Program-made: the position numbers and the translations under genes
The notes under the pieces: model-generated
What the model was told of the DNA's origin: nothing
What the model saw: only the letters and a program-made list of their open reading frames with translations
The model's database searches: none
Assembly: GCA_963807065.1 (NCBI GenBank)
Contig: CAWDZQ010000003.1
Location: 248,001 to 312,000 of the forward strand
Length of the DNA stretch: 64,000 nt
Source: CAWAND01 sp963807065
GTDB lineage: Bacteria > Chloroflexota > Anaerolineae > Anaerolineales > E44-bin32
Direction: 5' to 3'
Shown here: positions 25,651 through 33,153 of the stretch, piece after piece
Layout: each line of letters begins with the position of its first letter
Position numbering within the stretch: position 1 is the first letter of the stretch

Positions 25651-26451
25651 CTACGGGTTGAACCACTTGTCGTTGAGCTGCTTGAGGGTACCGTCCGCCG
25701 TCATGGAGTCGAGGGCGGCATTGACCGAGGCTGTCAGGTCGCTTCCGGGCGGGAAGACGAACGCCAGCTGCTCATCTGAGGTCAGGGTCGGGCCAATCTT
25801 CAACTGGCCGGGGTTCTCGTTGATGAAGCCGACAGCCGAAACGGTGTCGATCACCACGGCGTCGACGTCGCCAGAGAGCAGAGCGGCCACCGCGCCGCCG
25901 AAGTCCTCGAAGCTCTTGACGCGATCGCCAAAGTTGTCCTTGGCGACGATTTCGTTGGTCGTGCCGATCTGGGTTCCCACGGAGACGTTGGTGTCCGCCT
26001 TGAACGCCTCAACGTCAGCGATCGATTGATCGGCCTTGATCAACAAGACTTGCCCGATGGTGACGTACGGCTCCGAGAAGTCGACCATTTGCTTCCGCTC
26101 GTCGGTCACGGTCACGCCGTCGGCGAGCATGTCATACTCGCCGGCCTGCATGGCGGGGAAGATTCCGTCCCAAGCGGCCTGCTTGAACTCCGGCGTGCAG
26201 TTGATCCGCTTGCAGATTTCGGCCACGGTGTCATAGTCCCAGCCGACCGGTTGGTTGCTTGTCTGGTCGATCGAGTTGAAGGGCGGGTAGGCGTTTTCAA
26301 CGGCTACGGTGATCGACTTGCCGCCCAGGTCGGGCATGCCGCCGCCGGTGCTCGCTGGCGCGGCAGTGGGGGCCGGCGTGGCCGCTCCACCGCATGCCGC
26401 CAGCACCAAGCCAGCCAAAACAACGAGCCACATCAATTGTATCTTCCTCAT
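25651..26451 (-). CDS. Amino-acid ABC transporter substrate-binding lipoprotein
   Basis: 266 residues. The signal peptide ends in the lipobox VLAACGG, followed by a short Ala/Pro linker. The family-3 binding domain begins at about residue 48 (ITVAVENAYPPFNSID) and includes GWDYDTVAEICKRINC, AWDGIFPAMQAGEYDML and MVDFSEPYVTIGQ. It captures amino acids outside the membrane for the permease. AGGAGGAG precedes the ATG. An imperfect operator-like GTGA-N6-TCAC repeat lies about 100 bases upstream. Confidence 0.94.
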   Translation of the reverse strand: MRKIQLMWLVVLAGLVLAACGGAATPAPTAAPASTGGGMPDLGGKSITVAVENAYPPFNSIDQTSNQPVGWDYDTVAEICKRINCTPEFKQAAWDGIFPAMQAGEYDMLADGVTVTDERKQMVDFSEPYVTIGQVLLIKADQSIADVEAFKADTNVSVGTQIGTTNEIVAKDNFGDRVKSFEDFGGAVAALLSGDVDAVVIDTVSAVGFINENPGQLKIGPTLTSDEQLAFVFPPGSDLTASVNAALDSMTADGTLKQLNDKWFNP

Positions 26452-26664
26452 TCTCTCCTCCTCCTGCTAATGAGATCGATGCGAGACTTCTGTTGGCAAA
26501 TGATCGTCCACCACCTCCTTGTTCGGCTGAAACTCACGAGATCCGATTGTGAGAGAATTCACTACCGAAACCTAGAATAGATGCCTTCGGGCGTCAAGGC
26601 AAGGGATTCACCAAGTATAGTCCATTAGCGCCCATGGTTGAACCAGCTGGGCTTAAGCCGAGGA

Positions 26665-27414
26665 TCAATAAAGCTCGATGTGAGTGGTCTCCGGCCGAAT
26701 GGGCAGGACGGGGGAGATCAAGGCAACCAGCTGGCCGAGAGGCGAGGTCAGGTAGATGTGCTCCGGGATGAGCTCCACCAGCGGCGTGAGATCGGGGCTG
26801 TCCCCAACGCTTTCCGCCTGAGTGCTGAGCCCTTCGAGGACGCGTTTCTGGGTTGTGAGACTCGCCTTGGCGTCACCTGATGCAAGGCTCAGGATCCCCA
26901 ATACTTCCTGGCCGGAAAACGTCGTGCCGTTGACCTGCAGCCCGCCCATGAAATCGACCGCCGCTGCGAAACCAGTCTCGTCGAGCACAATCCACGTGTT
27001 GAATGAGAGCGGAACCGTGGCTTTGAGGGCCGTGAGAAAGTCCGGGTCCACACCCGCCTCCGGAGACCAGCCGAATGCCTGATCGAGCTGGCGAGCAGGA
27101 TCGGGTTGGAGCTGCAGGTTGGTCGGGACGCCGAGCAGGAACACGTCCTTCACCGGCAGTTGATACGTCAGGTACCAGACGGCCGTCAGAGTGGGGTCGG
27201 GGTTCTCAAGCGAATTGACTCCCAAGATCAGGATGGTTGTCTGCCCGCTTTCTGCAGCCTTGGTCCCGGCTGGAACTGCTGAGGAGCCACTGGGGGGGAA
27301 GCGTGTGGGATCCTGGGAGGTCTGCCCACCCTGGAGAAAGACACTGTACAGGCCGAGGAGGAAGAATGCGCCTGTGACAACAATGAGCAGTGCGAGCGAC
27401 GGGCGTCGGGCCAT
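26665..27414 (-). CDS. Degenerate LytR-CpsA-Psr-like protein
   Basis: 249 residues from the ATG at 27414. One N-terminal membrane helix anchors an extracytoplasmic domain resembling LCP proteins: TTILILGVNSLENPDPTLTAVWYLT and the VKDVFLLGVPTNL strand. The canonical PRDT-type Arg in the second motif is missing (VPTNLQ), so phosphotransferase activity is doubtful. The final segment is LPIRPETTHIELY. It is the last gene of the minus-strand run that includes the FtsZ and caspase-like genes, separated by an inverted repeat at 27442-27467. LCP proteins normally attach glycans to cell-wall; that role is inferred weakly. Confidence 0.55.
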   Translation of the reverse strand: MARRPSLALLIVVTGAFFLLGLYSVFLQGGQTSQDPTRFPPSGSSAVPAGTKAAESGQTTILILGVNSLENPDPTLTAVWYLTYQLPVKDVFLLGVPTNLQLQPDPARQLDQAFGWSPEAGVDPDFLTALKATVPLSFNTWIVLDETGFAAAVDFMGGLQVNGTTFSGQEVLGILSLASGDAKASLTTQKRVLEGLSTQAESVGDSPDLTPLVELIPEHIYLTSPLGQLVALISPVLPIRPETTHIELY

Positions 27415-27441
27415 GATCCCTTCGGCTTGAGTGAACGATAA

Positions 27442-27467
27442 TGCGCCCGGATTGTACTCCGGGCGCA
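27442..27467. repeat. 10-bp inverted repeat upstream of the LCP-like gene
   Basis: TGCGCCCGGA pairs perfectly with TCCGGGCGCA around TTGTAC. It lies between the 66-residue gene and the LCP-like gene; no T tract follows in either direction, so it may be a processing or regulatory hairpin. Confidence 0.6.
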
Positions 27468-27498
27468 ATCTACCTGCAATCGGCGGGTCGGTCGGCGC

Positions 27499-27699
27499 CT
27501 AGAAGGTAGCCATCCCCAGAAGCGCTCCAACCAGGCGGCCCAGCATGAATGCGAACATGGCGGCCGTCACGATGGGGGCGATCCGCAGGGTTTGGTAGAC
27601 GGCTGACCTGTGGTCCACGGCCCATTCGGTCCCATAGGCCATCGATCGCCAAAACAACACTTTTACATAAGTCAGGGGATCAAAAGTTGACGTGTTCAT
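27499..27699 (-). CDS. Small membrane protein of unknown function
   Basis: 66 residues. One or two hydrophobic stretches fill the second half (TLRIAPIVTAAMFAFMLGRLVGALLGM). GAGGTGAACC precedes the ATG, and the stop of the 77-residue gene is 3 bases upstream, so the genes are coupled. No family recognised. Likely cotranscribed with ftsZ. Confidence 0.6.
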   Translation of the reverse strand: MNTSTFDPLTYVKVLFWRSMAYGTEWAVDHRSAVYQTLRIAPIVTAAMFAFMLGRLVGALLGMATF

Positions 27700-27702
27700 G
27701 GT

Positions 27703-27936
27703 TCACCTCGAGGTACTCATGCGGATGATATTCCCGGATTCGTCGGCGACAACTCGGACGATCCGGTTGATGGATCTCCCTCCGGGGAGTTCGGACTTGC
27801 CTTTGAAGATCAGCAGATACTGGGAATGTCCGTTCTTGCTGCCCTGTTGTCGAATGCTGGGGCGGATGCCGCTCATCTCAGGAAATGATCGGCTCACGTG
27901 GCGTGCGATCCGCTGCTTGGTGTTCTGGTCCATCAT
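27703..27936 (-). CDS. Small protein related to the C-terminal domain of the caspase-like protein
   Basis: 77 residues. It aligns along its whole length with residues about 807-900 of the peptidase encoded at 30451-33153: KQRIARHVSRSFPEMSGI matches RQRVKSIVSRYLPGMAGA, and RVVADESGNIIRMSTSR at the C-terminus matches RLTLDKSGKVLKLAVSR. The central Cys/His-rich insertion of the large protein is absent here. It may be a free-standing regulator, decoy or partner domain. It lies 9 bases after ftsZ and 3 before the small membrane protein gene. No family name is known to me. Confidence 0.65.
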   Translation of the reverse strand: MMDQNTKQRIARHVSRSFPEMSGIRPSIRQQGSKNGHSQYLLIFKGKSELPGGRSINRIVRVVADESGNIIRMSTSR

Positions 27937-27945
27937 AGCGTCCTC

Positions 27946-29082
27946 CTACCCGATGCTGGCGCGGCGCCGCAGGAAGGTCGGGAGATCGAGGTCCTCGTCC
28001 TGCTGGACAGCTTCGGCCATCACCTGGCCGCGCGACTCGAGCTTCTCCCCGGTCGCGTTCCCTCGGCTCACGGTTTCATAAACCGGTTGGGCGCCGATCC
28101 CGGTCAGGATGAGGATGACCTGGGCGCGACCAGCCATGCTGGGCTCGGTGGTGGCACCCATAATGAGATCAATCTCCGGATCCAGGGAGTGCCTGAGCTC
28201 GGTGATCGATTCACCGACCTCGTGCAGAGTCAGGTCGTCCCCGCCCGTGAAGTGAACCAGGATTCCGGAGGCCTGGTCCAGGCTGTCCAGCTCGAGCAGG
28301 GGATGATGAAGGGCCTGATGGATGGCAGCCTGCGCCTTGTCCTCGCCGCGGCCCATGCCGATGGACATCAATGCACCGCCGCCTTTGAGCATAAGCTGGC
28401 GCACGTGGGCGAAGTCAACGTTGATCAGCCCGGCCCGGGTGATGAGTTCGGCGATACCCTGGACTCCTTGGCGCAGGACGTCGTCCGCCAAACGAAAGGC
28501 CACTTCCAGGCTCACGTCTTGTGGGACGACCTGCAGCAGCTTGTCGTTGGGGACGGTGATCAATGTGTGGGCAAAGGGTTGGAGGTGCTTGACCCCGTCC
28601 AGCGCACTGTGGCCGCGACGGGACATTTCGAATCCAAAGGGCAGGGTGACGGTAGCGATGACCACGGCCCCCAGCTCCCGGGCAATCTCGGCCGCCACAG
28701 GCGCTGAACCTGTGCCGGTGCCTCCGCCCATGCCGGCCGTAATGAAGACCATGTCGGCGCCTTTCAGCGCTGAGGCAATCTCCCTGGCGCTTTCCATGGC
28801 GGCTGAGGCCCCCACGCGCGGATCGCCTCCGGCGCCCAGCCCGCGGGTCACCTTGGGCCCTAGCTGGAGCTTGACGGGGGCCAAACTGCTGGCCAGTGCC
28901 TGGCGGTCGGTGTTGGCCGCAATGAAGTCAACTCCGGAGAGACCCAGCTCAATCATTCGATTGACGGCATTCGATCCGCCGCCCCCGAGGCCGAGCACTT
29001 TGACACAGGGCTTGGCGGCAGGCATGAGCTCGGTCTTCTTGGGACCCGGATGGACGAAAGGTGCAACGGCAGAGTTATCCAT
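27946..29082 (-). CDS. ftsZ: FtsZ/tubulin-family GTPase with altered T7 loop
   Basis: 378 residues from the ATG at 29082, preceded by AGGAG. Motifs GGGGSNAVNRM, NTD, the tubulin signature GGGTGTGSAPV and NDKLL are intact. The T7 loop, which completes the active site of the neighbouring subunit, reads NVDFAHVRQLM: Asp223 is kept but the second Asp (E. coli D212) is His226. The C-terminus DEDLDLPTFLRRR resembles the conserved tail that binds FtsA/SepF. No other division gene is nearby; instead it follows the TIM-barrel gene (8-base overlap) in a sigma-54 operon. It may be the division FtsZ or a specialised paralogue with weak GTPase activity. Confidence 0.85.
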   Translation of the reverse strand: MDNSAVAPFVHPGPKKTELMPAAKPCVKVLGLGGGGSNAVNRMIELGLSGVDFIAANTDRQALASSLAPVKLQLGPKVTRGLGAGGDPRVGASAAMESAREIASALKGADMVFITAGMGGGTGTGSAPVAAEIARELGAVVIATVTLPFGFEMSRRGHSALDGVKHLQPFAHTLITVPNDKLLQVVPQDVSLEVAFRLADDVLRQGVQGIAELITRAGLINVDFAHVRQLMLKGGGALMSIGMGRGEDKAQAAIHQALHHPLLELDSLDQASGILVHFTGGDDLTLHEVGESITELRHSLDPEIDLIMGATTEPSMAGRAQVILILTGIGAQPVYETVSRGNATGEKLESRGQVMAEAVQQDEDLDLPTFLRRRASIG

Positions 29083-30391
29083 GGCTGACTCCTGAGCTTT
29101 CCTTCGGGCTACTTGCGTCAACGACTTCTTCAGATGCCGAGCAGCCACACACGCCGACGGCCTGTGGATTGACCAGGGACATGCGCTGAACACGACAGCC
29201 TGCTTCCCGCAGCTGAGCCTCTAGATCGGCGGAGAAGACTTCGACGCCACCGACCAGAGTGACTTCGGCCGCTTGCAGGGCCGCATCGATCGAAGTGCCG
29301 ACCATGGCCTGTGGATGGGTCAGAGCGAAGTCGGCCGCCTTGGACCAAAGTCTGTGGGCTGTTCGGCGGTCGTTTGGAAGCAGAACGACATGCTTGACGG
29401 GCTTTGAAGGGGCGGGTGGTGCCAGCTTTGCGCTCGCCGCATCGCGGGACTTGATGGCGGTAACGACGGGCAACGGTCCGCGCAGATTTGGGAACCATGC
29501 CGACGCCTGCTCTTCAGGGGTACCGTCGCTCGCAAGGACGAAGAAGGCGAAATTCAGCAGAAGGCTTCGGCAGGTCGGGTCCTCATCCAGCAGACGGGCG
29601 ATGCCCAGGCTCTGCTCGGTGTGGCGGCGATCATCGTCAGGCGTTGAGCCAGGTTTTCTCTGCGCGCCCCCGGCCGCAATCAGGATGCCGGGGTGCGTGC
29701 CGACCGTGGTCTCTGCGATCTGAGCGTACCATTCGAAGGTCCTGAAACCGAGTTGGTCCTGGGCGCCATCCGGGGTGCGATACGGCTGCACATCAGTCCA
29801 GCGCGCCGGCCCGCCGGCGCCCCAATCGAGGGGCCTGTCTTTGGTCCAGGCATAAGCCCCAAGGGCGATCTTCTCAAGCAAGGCCTGCTCACCACGCCGC
29901 TGCATGCCTTTGAGGCTGGCGGCCAGGAAAGCCGTGTCCCAGTAGTCGCCGCCGGGTTCGAGGGCGGGAAAGACCGGGATCAGACCGGCTTCGGCTTGAG
30001 CTCTCAAATGAGGCAGCGTGTGATCCAAAAACCGCTCGACGAGCCCCGGCCGGCCCCATTCAGCGATCGGCCAAGAGTGTTGGAGGTTGGGGCGGTCGTA
30101 GACCATCACGTGCTGCACGCCCCAGCGTGCATAACTTCGGAGAATGGGGGCCATATCGGCCGCCCGAACGCTCCCTACCGGGGCGGGGATGGTGACGAAC
30201 GGCTGCACGTCTCGCTCCACCAGCCCGCGGATGAAGAACTCGGGCACAGCACGGTCTGGGGAGGCAAGCAGCGTCAGCCAGGAAGCGCCCAGGTCGGCAA
30301 GGATGGGCCGCCAGTAGTCGAGATCTTTTTGGGTGAAATGCAGGCTGTCCGGGTAATAGTGGAAGCCTAGCTTGGACTGGGATAAAGGCAT
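29075..30391 (-). CDS. TIM-barrel protein, glycosidase-like, unknown function
   Basis: 438 residues, no signal peptide. The first about 300 residues have repeating strand-helix units (SWLTLLASPDRAVPEFFIRGLVERDVQPFVTIPAP, split by turns; QHVMVYDRPN) like GH5/GH39 barrels, though no clear pair of catalytic glutamates stands out. The C-terminal part (KHVVLLPNDRRTAHRLWSKAA) is unassigned and ends in a Ser/Glu-rich tail. The ATG and its GGAGAGG lie in the 3' arm of a 13-bp hairpin, and a near-perfect sigma-54 promoter overlaps the 5' arm. The stop overlaps the ftsZ start by 8 bases. Confidence 0.65.
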   Translation of the reverse strand: MPLSQSKLGFHYYPDSLHFTQKDLDYWRPILADLGASWLTLLASPDRAVPEFFIRGLVERDVQPFVTIPAPVGSVRAADMAPILRSYARWGVQHVMVYDRPNLQHSWPIAEWGRPGLVERFLDHTLPHLRAQAEAGLIPVFPALEPGGDYWDTAFLAASLKGMQRRGEQALLEKIALGAYAWTKDRPLDWGAGGPARWTDVQPYRTPDGAQDQLGFRTFEWYAQIAETTVGTHPGILIAAGGAQRKPGSTPDDDRRHTEQSLGIARLLDEDPTCRSLLLNFAFFVLASDGTPEEQASAWFPNLRGPLPVVTAIKSRDAASAKLAPPAPSKPVKHVVLLPNDRRTAHRLWSKAADFALTHPQAMVGTSIDAALQAAEVTLVGGVEVFSADLEAQLREAGCRVQRMSLVNPQAVGVCGCSASEEVVDASSPKESSGVSHG

Positions 30392-30429
30392 TGCACCTCT
30401 CCTATGCGTTCTTCAAGGAGAGGTGCAAT
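30390..30429 (-). promoter_or_regulatory. 13-bp hairpin sequestering the ribosome site of the TIM-barrel gene
   Basis: ATTGCACCTCTCC (30417-30429 on the transcript as the 5' arm) pairs perfectly with GGAGAGGTGCAAT (30390-30402), with a 14-base loop. The 3' arm contains the Shine-Dalgarno GGAGAGG and the AT of the start codon. Transcripts arriving from upstream would fold it shut; a transcript starting at about 30413 from the sigma-54 promoter lacks the 5' arm. The perfect stem is seen; the regulatory consequence is inferred. Confidence 0.75.
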
Positions 30430-30439
30430 ATGTGTGCCA
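30424..30439 (-). promoter_or_regulatory. Sigma-54 promoter of the TIM-barrel / ftsZ genes
   Basis: Minus strand TGGCACACATATTGCA matches the -24/-12 consensus TGGCACG-N4-TTGCA, with the only deviation A for G at position 7. GG and GC are correctly spaced. The predicted start is near 30413, inside the hairpin loop. It lies in the 59-base gap between the peptidase stop and the TIM-barrel start. Confidence 0.8.
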
Positions 30440-30450
30440 GCCCCAGTTTT

Positions 30451-33153
30451 CTAGCGTGAGACAGCCAACTTGAGGACTTTCCCCGACTTGTCCAATGTAA
30501 GTCGGGCAAAGTGTGGGTGGTGGCGACTGTCCGCAGCGTAGTGCTTAGAGAGCGTCACGACAACCGTCTCTCGGTCGGGAGAGGCGGGGATGGCTTTGAT
30601 CCCGAGCTGGTGAGATGGGCACTGGTGATCATCGGAGTTACAGCCCGCATGTTGCGGATGGATACTGCATGCGGCGCCGGCCATTCCGGGAAGGTAGCGA
30701 GAGACGATCGATTTGACTCTCTGGCGCGATTCCTCATCCAGGTCGAATTCGTTCATCGTCGGTCCACCCAAAGCACATGAGGTCTGCATCATCTTGGGCC
30801 GACTGGTGCGTCGGATCACGCTCTTGCGGCCCGGCACAGGGACGACCTGCTTGGATGTATACAGGGGATCACCGTAGAGCACAAAGGAGATCAGGGTCTT
30901 CTGGTCTTCCCCATCCAGGTACCCTTGGCGACGATGCATTTCGGCCGCTAGTTCGAGTTTGGCCTGGCGCAAGGCCTCACCGGTCGGGAGGCCGCGATTC
31001 ACATTTTCATAGAAACGCCTGCCGAGAAGATCGGCGGCGATCAGTGGCGGCGTGACCGATCCGTAGGAGATCTTGGTCGATCCCACCACTGCGTGGCTGC
31101 CGGAGGCCAGGAACTTCAGGCTGATGGCGGTCTCGGTTCCCTTTTCGATGACGTGGGCCCCGTAGCAGGCCTCGGTAAACACGACCTTGGGGGCCCGGCC
31201 GCTGTTGACCACGTCTTGCGGACGCAGCGCCACAGGGTACTCTTGGGTTGTCTTGGTGTCCCGCAGGGGGTCACGCTGGCCGAACCACTCTGGCGCATCT
31301 GCCAGGCCGTGCAGGTTGTAATAGGAAAGCATCGTCGGCCGCATGGCCACGGCGGGCAGTGACGGCGCGTCGATCGGCGGGGACGTCATCATGGCGCCCG
31401 GCTCTCCAATGGACCGAAAGACGGCCATGGACGCCTTGCGCCAAATGCTGGCGCTGTAGCCGAGGGAGCGGGGGCCGCGGCCCAGCCAGCGCCCGATCTT
31501 GAGAATCAGCCACTGGCGCACGCGCATCATCGGGCCCATGTGCCGCATCGCTCCGATGTGCTGTTCGGCTGCCAGTCGAAGCTGCTTGACGATAAGGTCG
31601 GGTTCCGTATCCACCGGAAGTCGCCCCACCGGCCATTCGGGGGCGAAGTAATTCTCGTCCTTCGTGGCATAGGGATTGTCCGACGGCACCTGATCATCAT
31701 CGTCGTCGGTAGGATTGGGCAGCAGGTGAAATGGCAGGATACCGTGCCCCCCGACGATCAGCACTGCCCCTATCATCTGTCCGTGGTTGGCCAGGCTGCG
31801 GTCGATGTCTGAGAGGCGAAGCTTGATGTCCCAGGCGTTGCCGGGATCGACCGGAGTGAGGCCAAAGGGCCTGAGCGATGCCGGGTCGTCGATGTAGACC
31901 TTGTACGAGGTCCAACCCGGGCGAGGGCGGACGGCCTTGACCAGATGGTCAATGGCTTCATCGATGCGCCGGAAGGTGTCCGCTCCAAAGACTTGTGTCA
32001 GGCGGGAGCGGCTCGAGAGCACCAGGTAGGTGGGAACTCGGCGGTCCTCATCAGGCAGGCTGGGGCGGGCTTGCAGCCGGGCGGCAATCTCTTTCAGCGG
32101 CTGATCGGCGGCTGTCCCCGGGCTGGAAGACTGTGAAGGCAAGGGCGCGTCTTCTCCCGGGTTTGGTCCCTGGAATGCCTCTCCAGGCTGCGCCTGGGGC
32201 ATGTCGGAGGCCGCATTACTGGGCGAGGTTCCAACCTCCGGGGTCTGACCTGCAGAGGTGCCTTCCTGGGCGGAGTCTGGCTCAGGCGGGGCAGGGGTCT
32301 CTGAAGCTGGCTTTTTGGCCTGTGGATTCGCCTTGCCCGATGGCGCCTCGTCTGGGTTGGACCCTGACATGTGGGCTCCGGCCAACTGGTTGCCGCCCAT
32401 GACGGCCGACACTTCGGCTGGGATGGGTTGCTTGGGCATGATCGAAAACTCAACCGGCCATAGGTTCTGATACGGGTGGGATGACCCGAGAAAGCGGGCT
32501 GCGATCTTCCCGGTAGGGTCATCCGCAGCAGCTCGGTGAAAGTACTCCACGGCCCGATCCACCTCGCCGGAATGCATCAAGTCATCGGCGAGCCAAAGCC
32601 GGAAGGCCACGGTTTCCGGCCAGCGCGCGAAGCCATCCCGGGCAAGCCCCATGGCGGCTTTGCGATCGTCCAAAGCGAGGTACGCCTTGACGCCTATCAG
32701 CGTGGGCAGCGGAAGATCCAAATCGGCACCCATGACGGCGCGGATATGCATCGATGCGGAATCGGCGGACCCAGAAGTGAGGGCAGCCAACGCCTGATAG
32801 AGCGACTGTGCCCAGGAGGGAGACCGGCCCATGACCGGCACCTGGCCGGCCAGTGCGCTGGCCAGGGCCCGAAAGATGCTGGCCTTCAGCGGATCACCGC
32901 TGGCGTCGTGGGCCTGTGCCAGCTTGGCATTTGCCTCGGTATGCTCCGGGTCGTGGATTACAAGCTGGGTGAGACGCTCGATAGAGGTCCCAAACAACTT
33001 CTCGTCAATCTCGATTTCGGCCAAGGCCAATTGGACCTCGCTATCACCTGGCCACACTGTGAGCCAGTCGGCCGCCAACTTGCGGGCGTAGTCCGTCCGC
33101 TTGGCGACAATCGAAGCTCTAAAGGTCTGCAGAAACTGTTCTCGATCCATCAT
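30451..33153 (-). CDS. TPR protein with gingipain (C25)/CHAT-like caspase-fold peptidase domain
   Basis: 900 residues. About 1-220 are TPR-like helices; about 255-350 are a Pro/Ser/Gln-rich disordered linker. Residues about 370-770 form a clan CD peptidase: LIVGGHGILPFHLL, SDNPYA, PEWPVGRLP, the probable catalytic His615 in YNLHG, Cys663 in TEACYGAH, and YGDPLY at 760. The C-terminal about 95 residues are a separate domain with a Cys/His-rich stretch. No signal peptide or membrane segment, so it is probably cytosolic. Its start overlaps the giant TPR gene stop by 4 bases, suggesting the TPR protein senses or scaffolds it. Substrate unknown. Confidence 0.82.
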   Translation of the reverse strand: MMDREQFLQTFRASIVAKRTDYARKLAADWLTVWPGDSEVQLALAEIEIDEKLFGTSIERLTQLVIHDPEHTEANAKLAQAHDASGDPLKASIFRALASALAGQVPVMGRSPSWAQSLYQALAALTSGSADSASMHIRAVMGADLDLPLPTLIGVKAYLALDDRKAAMGLARDGFARWPETVAFRLWLADDLMHSGEVDRAVEYFHRAAADDPTGKIAARFLGSSHPYQNLWPVEFSIMPKQPIPAEVSAVMGGNQLAGAHMSGSNPDEAPSGKANPQAKKPASETPAPPEPDSAQEGTSAGQTPEVGTSPSNAASDMPQAQPGEAFQGPNPGEDAPLPSQSSSPGTAADQPLKEIAARLQARPSLPDEDRRVPTYLVLSSRSRLTQVFGADTFRRIDEAIDHLVKAVRPRPGWTSYKVYIDDPASLRPFGLTPVDPGNAWDIKLRLSDIDRSLANHGQMIGAVLIVGGHGILPFHLLPNPTDDDDDQVPSDNPYATKDENYFAPEWPVGRLPVDTEPDLIVKQLRLAAEQHIGAMRHMGPMMRVRQWLILKIGRWLGRGPRSLGYSASIWRKASMAVFRSIGEPGAMMTSPPIDAPSLPAVAMRPTMLSYYNLHGLADAPEWFGQRDPLRDTKTTQEYPVALRPQDVVNSGRAPKVVFTEACYGAHVIEKGTETAISLKFLASGSHAVVGSTKISYGSVTPPLIAADLLGRRFYENVNRGLPTGEALRQAKLELAAEMHRRQGYLDGEDQKTLISFVLYGDPLYTSKQVVPVPGRKSVIRRTSRPKMMQTSCALGGPTMNEFDLDEESRQRVKSIVSRYLPGMAGAACSIHPQHAGCNSDDHQCPSHQLGIKAIPASPDRETVVVTLSKHYAADSRHHPHFARLTLDKSGKVLKLAVSR

